From contig CM074185.1 in the NCBI GenBank assembly GCA_037179385.1, forward strand, positions 53,881,000 through 53,944,999: a stretch of 64,000 nt of DNA, written 5' to 3'. Source of the DNA: Holothuria scabra (Eukaryota > Echinodermata > Holothuroidea > Aspidochirotida > Holothuriidae). A program made the position numbers and the translations under genes. The notes under the pieces are model-generated. The model did not search any database. It saw nothing but the letters and a program-made list of their open reading frames with translations, and was not told the origin of the DNA. Positions 47,298-57,639 of this stretch are shown here, one piece after another. How positions within the stretch are numbered: the first letter of the stretch is position 1; each line of letters opens with the position of its first letter.

Positions 47298-50269
47298 CAG
47301 TGGCGTAGCCAGGATGGGATTTTTTTTTTGGGGGGGGGGGGCTAGGTAACAAGTGGGGGGTGGGGCCTGGTACCTCCGAAGGTCAGGCACGGCAAGACTA
47401 TCTAAGCGGAGCGCCACCATCGGTTGGCGCGGAGCGTCCAAGAAAATTTTGGGCTTTAAAACCCATCCAGATGGCCGGAAAAGGCACTTCCCATGTATTT
47501 TAAGCTGCATGTACCCAGCCTTGAAATACGAATCTCATGTCTGCGTTTTCTCAAATTATGAGAATGAAAAATTAATCTATGAAAAATGGTAATAGATACA
47601 TTTTTAGGACCCCAAACCTTAGCACATCGGATCTGTGGCCTGGGGGATGAGACTAAAGGGAACCGGTATCTCCCCTTCCCTTGAGAAAAATAGTAAACTT
47701 CAGAAGGACTTAGATTGCAAATGCAGCAATATTTGAATCTAAGCGGAGCGCCAGCATTGGCTTGCGCGGAGCGTACAAGAAAATTTTGGGCTTTAAAACC
47801 CCTCCAGATGGCCGGAAAAGGCACTTCCCATGTGTTTTAAGCTGCATGTACCCAGCCTTGAAATACGAATCTCATGTCTGCGTTTTCTCAAATTATGAGA
47901 ATGAAAAATCAATCTATGAAAAATGGTGATACATACATTTTCAGGACCCCAAAACTTAGCACATCGGATCTGTGGCCTGGGGGATGAGACTAAAGGGAAC
48001 CGGTATCTCCCCTTCCCTCGAGAAAAATAGTAAACTTCAGAAGGACTTAGATTGCAAATGCAGCAATATTTGAATCTAAGCGGAGCGCCAGCATCGGTTG
48101 GCGCGGAGCGTACAAGGAAATTTTGGGCTTTAAAACCCCTCCAGATGGCCGGAAAAGGCACTTCCCATGTGTTTTAAGCTGCGTGTACCCAGCCTTGAAA
48201 TACGAATCTCATGTCTGCGTTTTCTCAAATTATGAGAATGAAAAATTAATCTATGAAAAATGGTGATACATACATTTTTTAGGACCCCAAAACTTAGCAC
48301 ATCGTTACTGTGGCCTGGGGGATGAGACTAAGGGGAACCGGTATCTCCCCTTCCCTCGAGAAAAAAAGTAAAATTCAGACGGACTTAGATTGCAAATGCA
48401 GCAATATTTGAATCTAAGCGGAGCGCCAGCATCGGTTGGCGCGGAGAGTACAAGAAAATTTTGGGCTTTAAAACCCCTCCAGATGGCCGGAAAAGGCACT
48501 TCCCATGTGTTTTAAGCTGCACGTACCCAGCCTTGAAATACGAATCTCATGTCTGCGTTTTCTCAAATTATGAGAATAAAAGAAACAATCTATGAAAAAT
48601 GGTAACACATACATTTTTAGGACCCCAAAACTTAGCACATCGGATCTGTGGCCTGGGGGATGAGACTAAAGGGAACCGGTATCTCCCCTTCCCTCGAGAA
48701 AAATAGTAAACTTCAGAAGGACTTAGATTCCAAATGCAGCAATATTCGAATTTAAGCGGAGCGCCAGCATCGGCTGGCGCGGAGCGTACAAGAAAATTTT
48801 GGGCTTTAAAACCCCTCCAGATGGCCGGAAAAGGCACTTCCCATGTGTTTTAAGCTGCGTGTACCCAGCCTTGAAATACGAATCTCATGTCTGCGTTTTC
48901 TCAAATTATGAGAATGAAAAATCAATCTATGAAAAATGGTGATACATACATTTTTTAGGACCCCAAAACTTAGCACATCGGATCTGTGGCCTGGGGGATG
49001 AGACTAAAGGGAACCGGTATCTCCCCTTCCCTCGAGAAAAATAGTAAACTTCAGAAGGACTTAGATTCCAAATGCAGCAATATTCGAATCTAAGCGGAGC
49101 GCCAGCATCAGTTGGCGCGGAGCGTAAAAGAAAATTTTGGGCTTTAAAACCCCTCCAGATGGTCGGAAACGGCACTTCCCACGTGTTTTAAACTGGATGT
49201 TCTCAGCCGCAAATGCGGCAATATTTGAATGGATTTCAGCTTACCTAAGACAGTACCTTACTCTTTAACAGGAAAGCCAAAAGTAGTTGTGCCCCCCTCT
49301 GAGAAACTTTCTTTGCGTTAGATTTCCTAGATGCAAAATGATGCTACGTTTGGCAAAACTTTTAACTGATTATAGGCCTTAGTTTTAGGATTTTTCCTTT
49401 TTGGGGAGCATGAAAATATTTTTAGTTTTTGTAGAGATTTTTACAAGAGACATACATACTACCAAAGAAACAATATGCAAAATGTTTCAGTATTTGTCCA
49501 TCGGTACATTACGTAGTCAAAATTAAAATACTACGAATAAATCTCTCAAAATAACTGAACCGCAAAGCAGAAGTATGGATCATGTGGGAAACACATGAAA
49601 TCAGGACCTTGTGGACATTTTACAAATCCCCCGGACGCCAGTGCCAACTAGTAAAAAGAGGACTTGTCGCAAAAAATCTCCTACAGTGGCACTTGTCATG
49701 GGCAGGAGTGAGGCACGACATAGGCCTAGGCCTACTTGTTAAGGATGGAAGGGAAGAATTATCCGAAGGCAGTACCTTACCCTTACCTGCTTACGGCATA
49801 TTTTGTGTATGATAAAGTATGGGAATGGTCGTGTAAGAGTGGTCTCCAGTGTACGATTGCCTTATTTTCAGTAAATCAATCAGCCATCCGAAAGGCAGAA
49901 AGGGTCTTAACCTAACAAAGTCACAATAAAATTTGTCGTCGAGACTTTTGTTTCATCTTCTAAGTGAAATGCAATAAACGACAGTGCAGATCACAAACGG
50001 TATGTAACTTAGTGAAAGTAGGCATTTTGAGGTTATTACTTGATTACATACGTGCGTACAAAATGTGTTTTACACACATTCATCCATGTTTTTTTTTTTT
50101 TTAATTTTTACACATTTTATTTATTTACTGTTTTGAAGGAAATATTTCAAAGTTTATTTCCGTTCAAACATTTTATTTTTTTCAATTACTTTATCAAGAC
50201 GCAAAAAATCTGGGGGGGGGGGGCTGAAGAAAATCTGGGGGGCCTAGGCCCCCCGTGGCTACGCAACTG
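47298..50269. mobile_element. 3-kb hAT-like element with internal satellite
   Basis: Ends CAGTGGCGTAGCCAGG and CGTGGCTACGCAACTG are inverted (14 of 16). Flanking 8-mers CCTTGAGT and CTTTGAGT differ at one base. The uninterrupted locus at 387-1290 shows this target without the element. The left part is a 337-338 bp tandem array; the right part (49200-50200) is AT-rich with an unassigned 76-codon frame at 49582. No transposase is visible. Confidence 0.75.
47400..49195. repeat. 337-338 bp tandem array, about 5.3 units
   Basis: Unit landmarks recur at constant spacing: AAGCGGAGCGCCAGCATCGG at about 47403, 47741, 48078, 48416, 48755 and 49092; CCCCTCCAGATGGCCGGAAA; CTCATGTCTGCGTTTTCTCA; GGCCTGGGGGATGAGACTAA. 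Units are over 95 percent alike by eye, far less diverged than other repeats here, so amplification is recent. Minus-strand frames (MPFPAIWRGFKAQNF...) repeat with the unit. The period is not a multiple of three overall, so they do not form one protein. Confidence 0.9.
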
Positions 50270-50499
50270 CTTTGAGTTTCAGTCCCCGTTCACATTCCCT
50301 TAATTTCTAGCCTTTCAGCATCTTTCTCCTCTTTATGGCGTTTTCTTTTGTCTTGAATACATCCTTAAATTTCTGACCTTATAACCCATTTTTTTTTTTT
50401 ATCAGATTTGAGTGATTTTCTCTAACGCTAACTGGACTGTACTTAGTTTGTTAGTTAAATTTTACCGCCCAGCGTCCAACCAATTCGTCCAAATCGAAC

Positions 50500-50685
50500 C
50501 GGCCACGGCCTTTTTCAAGTTGTGTCTCACTAGCTTGTTTTCCCTACTTCATTGCTTATGCACCAATTAAAATGACAGTAGATTCCGTTTTTTACATCTC
50601 GGTATGACCCGGCCAGGGCTAGACTCAGAACCTCCCGACTGAAGTCGGATGACTATGCACTCGGTCATCGTGTACAAAACTGGTC
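50500..50685 (-). mobile_element. tRNA-derived SINE, older copy in locus 2
   Basis: Aligns with the SINE at 785-968 (GACCCGGCCAGGGCTAGACTC, TCGGTCATCGTGTACAAAAC on the plus strand), but more decayed in the B-box region. Its shared position shows that it was present before the locus was duplicated. Confidence 0.55.
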
Positions 50686-51210
50686 TAGAGCAATAGTACA
50701 TAGATTCAGGGAATGCAGTAATCAACAATACAGAATGCAAGGCAAAGCAGAATTACTTACTTGCATTAAATGCAACCATTGTTCCAGCAAATCGTCTTCA
50801 CCGTCTGTCCTGTGAGAGAGAGAGTCAATTTTCAAACCGACCTTTCCGACTAGAACGTACCTGAAAGTGAAAGAAACTATAACAGTGTTAGAAACTAATT
50901 TTCTTTGTTTTCAGCTCTCCATCAGTTTCCCGGATAGGCTCCCATTTATATTGTCACCTTTGAATGGAAACAGTTTTGGCGCTGCACGCTAAAGCTAGGT
51001 TCATACTTCTCCGCCGACCTAGGTCGCCGCACACTCGGCGATAGAGGTCGTCGCAAAGTTTGTCACTCGTTCATACTACTCGTTTTGATGTGGCTTACCG
51101 CCGACCTCAAACAGAAATTTTCTGCACCTGTATAATCCGCGTTTCAATTCATACTCTGCGTTTAAGTTGCGGACACCGTTTATGCATCAATGGTCAGTGC
51201 ATTCTGGAAG

Positions 51211-51343
51211 ATGGAATCGGATGAGAGGGAGCTGCTTGTAATCTACTCTTGGCTTAATCGCAAAAGGAAGAGGAAAGCGAAAGGGCGATGGTACATACGG
51301 CCTCTCAATAACATCTGCTCATACAATACCCATAGTTAACCAT
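51211..51343 (+). pseudogene. HARBI1-like transposase N-terminal exon, interrupted
   Basis: The frame MESDERELLVIYSWLNRKRKRK...GRWYIRPLNN resembles the basic N-terminus of PIF/Harbinger (HARBI1-like) transposases, where R/K runs are followed by W(V/I)RP. It enters a palindrome array at about 51309 and stops at 51343, so the catalytic domain is missing. Its partner may be the MADF/Myb-like exon at 52421-52773 on the other strand, since Harbinger elements encode both proteins. Recognition rests on a short segment. Confidence 0.42.
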
Positions 51344-51790
51344 CATGGGCTCCATTATCAGAAGCCCATCATTAGCCCATTGACATCTACCCATATAAAA
51401 TCCAAATAGATCCCACTGAAGTCAGCCCACCATTTGCCAGTGAACAGATGCCAACACAGAGCCCATACATTACCCACATGGGCCATATTATAGTCAACCC
51501 ATTTGCCCACAAACATCTGCCATTCAAGACCCACATGGGCCCCATTAAGATTAGCCTGTCATTTGCCAATTAACATCTGCCCATACATCACCCAGATTCA
51601 ACCCACATGGGCCCTATTAAAGTTAGCCCATGATTTACCCACGATCTGCCCACACAACATCCACATAACACCCACATGGGCCTCGCAAACATTGCCCATA
51701 GTTACCCCATGCCCATGAAAACCCCACGGTGTCCACAGATAACCCATGATGGGCCCCACGTGGGCCCGGAGATTGGGTCCCTCCTGTACC
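51309..51790. repeat. Array of CCCACATGGGCC-type palindromic words
   Basis: Chain of CCCATCATTAGCCCATT, ACCCACATGGGCC(C/A/T)(A/C)ATTA, AACATCTGCCCA and CCCCACGTGGGCCC words, in part as direct repeats of about 80 bp (near 51420-51500, 51505-51590, 51590-51680). It interrupts the Harbinger-like frame. Clear inverted outer ends were not found, so its limits are approximate. Confidence 0.65.
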
Positions 51791-52420
51791 TTGTCTGGCT
51801 ACGAGCATGTCACTAGCTGGTGACTGCCAAGATGAAGAACTGTGAGACAGTTCAGTTTATTGAGTTACTATGACCACTGACTAACTGAACTTATATGAAC
51901 TAAGCGTATAGCTTGCGTAGCCCCCTTCCCCGGAGCAAATAATAGGACGGGTATTGAGGCATCCACGCATTCACTACCTTTGCACAGGCTTAGAAAGCGG
52001 GGCGGGGCCAACCCCCGTCATCAAAGTGCCGTGGGGTGAAAGTAGCCTTTACTTACGCCCCCTCTGGTAATTCATGGACGAAACCCCCTTAGTTGTTTCT
52101 TTTGTAGACAAAATGTTAAAATGTATTAAAATGTATTTGTAGTATTTTCGGAAAATTGGCTCAACATTCCACGAAATTGCATCTAAGGGCCCTCCAACAT
52201 TCAAAATTTTCCAGTTTCCCCTTTCCCCAGGACGGTGGTCTGGAAAGAACTCTCAGTACCCCAATTTTAATGATCTCCCTACCCCTGTGTCCCTCTGTAC
52301 TTTTTTTCTGAGCCATAACATAGTAGGGCTAATTTCTTTGGGGGGGGGGGGTTATACGTGATCTTCTTATGTCCCCTTCTCTAGAGTTTCAGGCCCACGT
52401 TAAACGTGGTTGATACCCAC
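51791..52420. other. No gene recognised
   Basis: Contains a G run at 52341-52352 and GC-rich phrases (GGCGGGGCCAACCCCCGTC) that look like old repeat ends. If the MADF exon is spliced, its next exon should lie to the left, but none is identifiable. Confidence 0.35.
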
Positions 52421-52773
52421 CTTGGAATGTTGCTGTCAGTGTCACGATGTTTCACATGATCAGACAGGAAGGTCATTAAATCATAATACTTCCACTTGAA
52501 CTTTTTGCCACCCTGGTCTCCACTATGCCTCTTGTTAGATCGTTTTGCTTTAGTATATCTGTCTCTCAAATACTTCCATCTGTCCTTGCAGTCCCTCCAC
52601 GTCCGGCCACTGGCTGAGAACAAGGGGCCTATAGCAATCCAGGACTGTTCATTTCTTTGAAAGGCTCTGTACTGATACAAACTGTTTTCATACAAATTTC
52701 GATACTTTCTTACTTCCTCAATCAATTTTTCATCCTCCTCAGAGGAAAATGGCTTCCTCTTGGCACAAGCCAT
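52421..52773 (-). CDS. MADF (Myb/SANT-like) DNA-binding domain exon
   Basis: From the ATG at 52773 the frame encodes about 118 residues up to a donor CCAAG|GTGGGT at 52421; unspliced it would read on to a stop at 52381. Residues 10-107 fit a MADF domain: EDEKLIEEVRKYRNLYENSL, AWxxI-like SWIAIGPLF, then CKDRWKYLRDRYTKAKR and a GGKKFKWKYYDLMTFLSDH end. MADF domains (Adf-1 type) bind DNA and occur both in host factors and as the second protein of PIF/Harbinger transposons. The HARBI1-like remnant 1.1 kb away on the opposite strand favours the transposon reading. Downstream exons (for example a BESS motif) are not seen, so the gene is incomplete or a relic. Confidence 0.68.
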
Positions 52774-54239
52774 TACGTCTCCGCATCTAATCTATCGATT
52801 CAGGCTCCTATGTGTTTATCACAATGCAGACAGGTGTTTCAACTTGCTCAATGACACGCGCAAAGCGGAAAAAGATAAATTTATCTCGAACGGATCAGGA
52901 ACGGATTGTGCGCACGTATATGCACTGGGAACGACTATAAAACCATGGTAACTAGCCTGCGTAGCGCCTATGTGGCTGCAGCCCCCTTTAGGCTGCCGCC
53001 CCTCAGAGCCTGCCGGCGATGGTAAGAAATTCCGTTCAATGAGCCCAAAAGTTGATGTCTTAATATTCATGAGCACTCACCACAATTGGTCTATTTCTGA
53101 GGTAGGCGGTGCTCAACGACTAAATCTTGGCAATGCTACGTTGAACACAGAGATGTTTAAACCAAGCAAAACCATAGGCTTATTGCGTTTATTGCCTTTA
53201 ATCTGGATGGAAGTCTTGATCATGGACAGCCTCTTTCAAACAGTAATAACTTTCATCATAAAGTGGATTTAAAAACAGTATTCTCTTGTTAAAAAGTATC
53301 AAACTATCTTTTCCCATGGCTGTGGGATCGGTTGTTCTTAATTAACCGCTGTACTGTGTGTGCATGCTTGCACGGTACCACACAATACCAGTGTCGAATA
53401 ACATCGACCACGGTGACTCTGTGTACTGTTGTACAATGGTGCAAGTGTTTGCCTGTTAACAGCCTTGCTCCAAGGGAAGTGATAAATCGCGCCCCTCTGG
53501 CAACCACTTCATATTAATAAGTTGATACGTCAATATTTAAATATTCATATCATGTCTTACAGGCGAACAGCTCACAGCGACGTACATAGAAACCGTGTGA
53601 CTCATGATGATAATAACATGTTTCACAGTTCTTGTGCGCGATCGATGGCTGAATCTGGGTTTGAGAGGAGCCAAACGGTGTATGGTAATTGTCAAATTGC
53701 TTTCATTTTGGAAGAAATTATCAAACTGTAACAGCACTAACTCAGATAAGGCATTCTAGTGTATATGTAGTTACTGCTCTGGAACTACAACTATCCAGTG
53801 GCACAGTGGCACAACTGACATGTGGATAATCGTGAATAATCGTAATATAGCTTCTTCGGGAAGGAGTGTAAGTTTTGGTTTCGCCGAACGGCCCTTTGCC
53901 AGAGGGTCGGGAGTACTTTAGAAAAGGAATGGAGAAGAATTTGACCCAACTGAAATTCCATGACACCGACCATGTACCCTAGATAGGATATATCTCCATT
54001 GGCGTACGAACTAGGGATTGGGGGCAAGGGGGCAGTCTGACCCCCCCCCCCCCCCCGCCGTCTCCAAAAAATCCACACATTCTAGAATGTGGCGGGAAAT
54101 TGGAAAAATTAGGACAGGGATATGCAAAAAATCGTACAATCAATGGAGTTTTAAAAAATGGCATAGTTTTTCCGAAAATTCCTTTACGTGCCCGCAATTT
54201 GAAAAAAACCGGCCATAAACCACGGTACTAGAATTCATG
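52774..54239. other. No gene recognised
   Basis: Only short frames. A C run at 54042-54056 next to ATTGGCGTACGAACTAGGG (53998-54016) resembles a degenerate hAT end. Nothing else supported. Confidence 0.35.
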
Positions 54240-54560
54240 AAAAGTAAAGCTTCCAAAAATTTGCTACACATCCGGGCAGCGCAAAAGTATTATTCGTGAG
54301 CCTTCTAGTTTTTACTTCACCCTTTTTCACAACACGATACCCGAAATGGTAGAATATCCAAATTTTGTCAAGCTTTTACCCGAAAACACAAAAGTAAATG
54401 ATCATAATCAAGCCAGGGTAACATATTTCACAATAATCAAAGAGATATTAAATCGGGACACATTTGGGAAGCCTATCGCCTAAAATCTCAGGCTTACTTT
54501 TAACAGTATCAATTCTCTTAGCCTTCTTACCACTGGCGTAGACAAATCGGCCATGACCCC
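54240..54560 (+). repeat. Dispersed 180-bp-unit repeat, copy 2
   Basis: Matches 20510-20700 through CCGAAATGGTAGAATATCCA, GCCAGGGTAACATA, AAAGAGATA, GACACATTTG and GAAGCCTATCGCCTAAAA. Non-coding. Confidence 0.6.
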
Positions 54561-54860
54561 CCTGTTCATGCCCGCAAAATAAAAAAAATGAATGAATTAT
54601 AAAGAAATAAATTACGTAAGTAAAAGGTACTTTAGTCACCTTGGCCGAGGCTGGCCCCCTGCACTTGAAGGGTCATAGTGTATAATTAGTATACATATTC
54701 CAGGGTTCGTTCCGCATTTCTGTTGATGTCCAACGGTGCACGCACGCTGAATGCGAACATTTTTTTAATAGACTCAATCAGTGTTACAACAAATGCCATC
54801 ACGGCCGGGCGTCAAAACAGGAAGTTGGTATAAGGCGCGCTCACTGAGCTCTATGCTATA

Positions 54861-55141
54861 TAGAGGCTTTTCACATGACGTCATAATACTCTCCCGCGGC
54901 CATGTTGGAGTACATGTAACTACGTAATAAACCATACGGGACGCGCTTGCTCGTTGAATTTGTAAACACCAGGCATATCACAGTGCACGCTGTGCAGTGC
55001 GTTCGGCACAAGTGTGTACTGTGATATGCACGGTGTGTAAAAATTCAACGAGCAAGCGCGTCCCGTATGGTTTACTACGTAGTTACATGTACTCCAACAT
55101 GGACGACGGTGAGTATTATGACGTCATGTGAAAAGCCTCTA
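54861..55141. mobile_element. Near-perfect foldback MITE with CRE sites in both arms
   Basis: Arms of about 120 bp (54861-54980 and 55025-55141) are complementary: TAGAGGCTTTTCACATGACG at left, its complement at right, then ACATGTAACTACGTA and GGGACGCGCTTGCTCGTTGA. TA flanks both sides. Each arm carries the full palindromic cAMP-response motif TGACGTCA (54876-54883, 55119-55126). The loop near 54990-55015 is GC-rich. No coding capacity. Confidence 0.82.
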
Positions 55142-55144
55142 TAG

Positions 55145-55545
55145 CTCACTAGTGGGCGCGCTTACACTGTCGTCACGGTCATAATGGACAGTAGGTTCCA
55201 GTTTGTCTACTCTCTGCGTGCAACCGCGCAAGCGTTAACACGCGCAACACCAAATGTACACCCATGTGTTCTTGCGCAAGCTCTAAGCCAACCAATGCGG
55301 TCCACCGTGTTGTCATCTATCCTGAGACAAATACGGGCAGTGGTTTAAAAGAAAATCAGGTAATTCGGGTCATAACGACAGTGTGAGAATGTCTTCCCAT
55401 TAGCTTGGAATTCATTTAAACCCATCTCGTAATTTGACATTTTCAACAGTTTTACTAATAGAAGTAAAATCATTTATTGTCGGAAGTTCGTGCAGTCACA
55501 TACATAATTTCATCAATGCAACACGGTAGATATTTAACGAGTATC
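55145..55545. other. No recognisable feature
   Basis: GC-moderate sequence without gene or shared repeat, apart from AATGTCTTCCCAT near 55390, which recurs near 21130 and in complement near 57645. Confidence 0.4.
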
Positions 55546-56600
55546 TAAGCTGAGCGCCACCACTAGTTGGCGCGGAGCGTCCAGAAAATTCGAAAATTCG
55601 TACCTCTTAGACAGTCGAAAATGACATTTCCCAGGTTTATAAAGGGGATCCAAGCAGCTGATATTTTAAGTTTCAATTGCAGAAAACGTTCACTCCAAAC
55701 TGAAATTTAGCCAAAAGAGACTACGCGGAACGCCACCATTAATTGGCGCGAAGCGTACAGAAAATTTTGAAATATCCGACCCCTCATACAGATGAAAATG
55801 ACATTTTCCGGGCTTTTAGGGGAATGTAAACAGTCGCTATTTTGAGTTTCCACTTGCAAAAAATGTTCACTTGAAACTTAAATTCTATTCTGCTTTGAAG
55901 CGGTCTAAGTGGAGCACCACCACACGTTGGGGCGAAACGTACAGGAAATTTTTGAAAAATTTGACCCTTCAGATAGTCAAAAATGTCATTTCCTATGCTT
56001 ATAGGGGGGTCTAAGCAGTCGCTATTTCGATGTTCCGTTCGCAAAAAATGTTCACCTGAAAGTAAAATTCCACTAGGAAGGCTTCCTACGGGGAGCTTCC
56101 CCACTGGTTGGTGCGGAGCGAACAGAAAATTTTGAAAAATCAGACCCCTGAGACAGTCGAAAATGACATTTCCCAGGCGTACACTCTAAAATCAAAAGAG
56201 TGAACTTATTCACTCTTTGATCGAGTGAAAAATGTAAATTCACTCCATTAGAGCGATAATTCACTCCAAGAGGAGTAAAGTTCCTTCCAAAAAGAGTGAA
56301 GTTCACTCCAAAAGAGTGAAATTCCCTTAAAACGAGCGAAGTTTCACTCTTGATGGAGTGCCCACGGTGATCGCTCTTAAAAATAGAGCGATCATTGCAG
56401 GCACTCGTGGAAGAGTGAATTTTCCCTCTCTCTCTCTCTAGTGAATTGCACTCTTTTTAGAGTGAACTTCACTCTTTTTGGAGGGAACTTCACTCCTTTT
56501 GGAGTGAATTATCACTCTAATGGAGTGAATTTACATGTTTCACTCGATCAAATGGTGAATAAGTTCACTCTTTTGATTTTAGAGTGTACAAGGGGATCTA
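55546..56600. repeat. Diverged 180-bp tandem repeat with hairpin motif
   Basis: Units begin near 55548, 55725, 55905 and 56085. Each has a (G/A)AGCGCCACCA...GTTGGCGCGGAGCG-type hairpin, then AAAATTTTGAAAAAT, CCC(C/T)T.AGACAGTCGAAAATGACATTTCCCAGG, AAGCAGTCGCTATTT and TTCACTTGAAA. The fourth unit is cut by the foldback element at 56182-56586 and resumes with CTAAGCAGTCGCTATTTG. Related units are in NXPE intron 3 at 29040-29480. Confidence 0.75.
56182..56586. mobile_element. Foldback element built of GAGTGAA/TTCACTC words, copy 2
   Basis: Same ends as 3888-4280 (CACTCTAAAATCAAAAGAGT), TA on both sides (56180-56181, 56587-56588), same central GATCGCTCTTAAAAATAGAGCGATC hairpin. The host repeat continues on either side, which fixes the insertion limits. 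Confidence 0.87.
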
Positions 56601-57639
56601 AGCAGTCGCTATTTGATCAGAAAATTACCAGATAAGATGTATCACTACCAATCGATGAAATGGTCCTTCATATTTTCGGGGGAAAACTGCAAAACGGAAT
56701 GGAAAACTTGGTAATGAATTTTACTCTTTTGGTATTGGGACTAAATTCAATGTATATTGATAAAGTTGTGTGACTGCCCGAACTTCCGACTATATACATG
56801 ATTTTACCTTTTGAAAAATGTAACATTACAAGGTGTGTTTTAATTTTCAAGCAGACTGTCAAGTTGTTCCTCATCTATGGTTGTTCCTCTCCTCTGGTTA
56901 GAGGGTTGTTGCTTCCATGATCAGATGATAATATCAGAAATATTTCACAAGCTTCTGGCTTGAGGCAGAAATCCTTGCAAATATAACGATTCAGAGTTTC
57001 TTGTGGTTTGTTAAAATTTATTCAACAAATCTCCAAAATAATATTACTGTATACAGGATAGAGCAAAGGTTTCTTAGGTAGGAAAGTCACCCATCTTCCC
57101 CCTCCAGAGGTCTGCCAACCAGTGCCTTTCAAGTCATCTTCCAAAACTGCTAAAGGAGTGCCCACCCAAACAATAACCGATAAAAAGGCAGGTACGAAAT
57201 TGTTAATTGAATATTCAGTAATACAAAGCAAACAAAACTTCTTTGATTGGCCAATAGTTATAAAATACCACATCAGCAATTTGACCAAAACTGCTGGCCA
57301 GTTGTCTCCCACCGATATTTGACAAATGACCTATAGCCATCCATTCATTACTTCAGCACAGAAATTAAATAGAATTCTTCTACTGACAGCCACTAGTTGG
57401 ACCTGTCAGAGAGTCGTTTCGAAAATTCAGTAAAAGTAATGGTTTTACTAGAAATCACAGATATGACTAATTACTCCATTACGGGATAAGATTGTGGAAA
57501 ATGTAGTTTGGTAACAAATCCAGGGACCTATTATTCTCAAAACAGACCCAGTTACTAGGGAGTTATAAGCAAGAATTTTTCCAAACAGAGGGCGTTCTAA
57601 ATGCCCAGTAGACAAAGAGACTTCTTTACACAGACTTAT
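56601..57639. other. No gene recognised
   Basis: A 96-codon minus-strand frame at 57022-57312 has a hydrophobic N-terminal half but no family resemblance, and no splice partner was found. Not called. Confidence 0.35.

Larger units (their letters stand above)
46425..50995 (-). repeat. Duplicated retroelement locus, copy 2, split by insertions
   Basis: Three blocks align in order with 387-1290: 46425-46489 (AAAACGGTTAGTATAAGC, AACAGCTTGGTTAAACTG), 47216-47297 (TATTTCGCG, GAGACTGCGGAGCTTTTA) and 50270-50995 (CGTTCACATTCCC to GCGCTGCACGCTAA). A LINE fragment and a hAT element fill the gaps. The gag reading frame is destroyed. Confidence 0.7.

Noticed and set aside
47456..49175. Repeated minus-strand proteins beginning MPFPAIWRGFKAQNF
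   Set aside because: They recur once per 337-338 bp satellite unit; the period breaks the frame between units, and no family or start context supports coding.
57022..57312. Hydrophobic 96-codon minus-strand protein
   Set aside because: No family resemblance, no splice or regulatory context, and length is compatible with chance in this composition.
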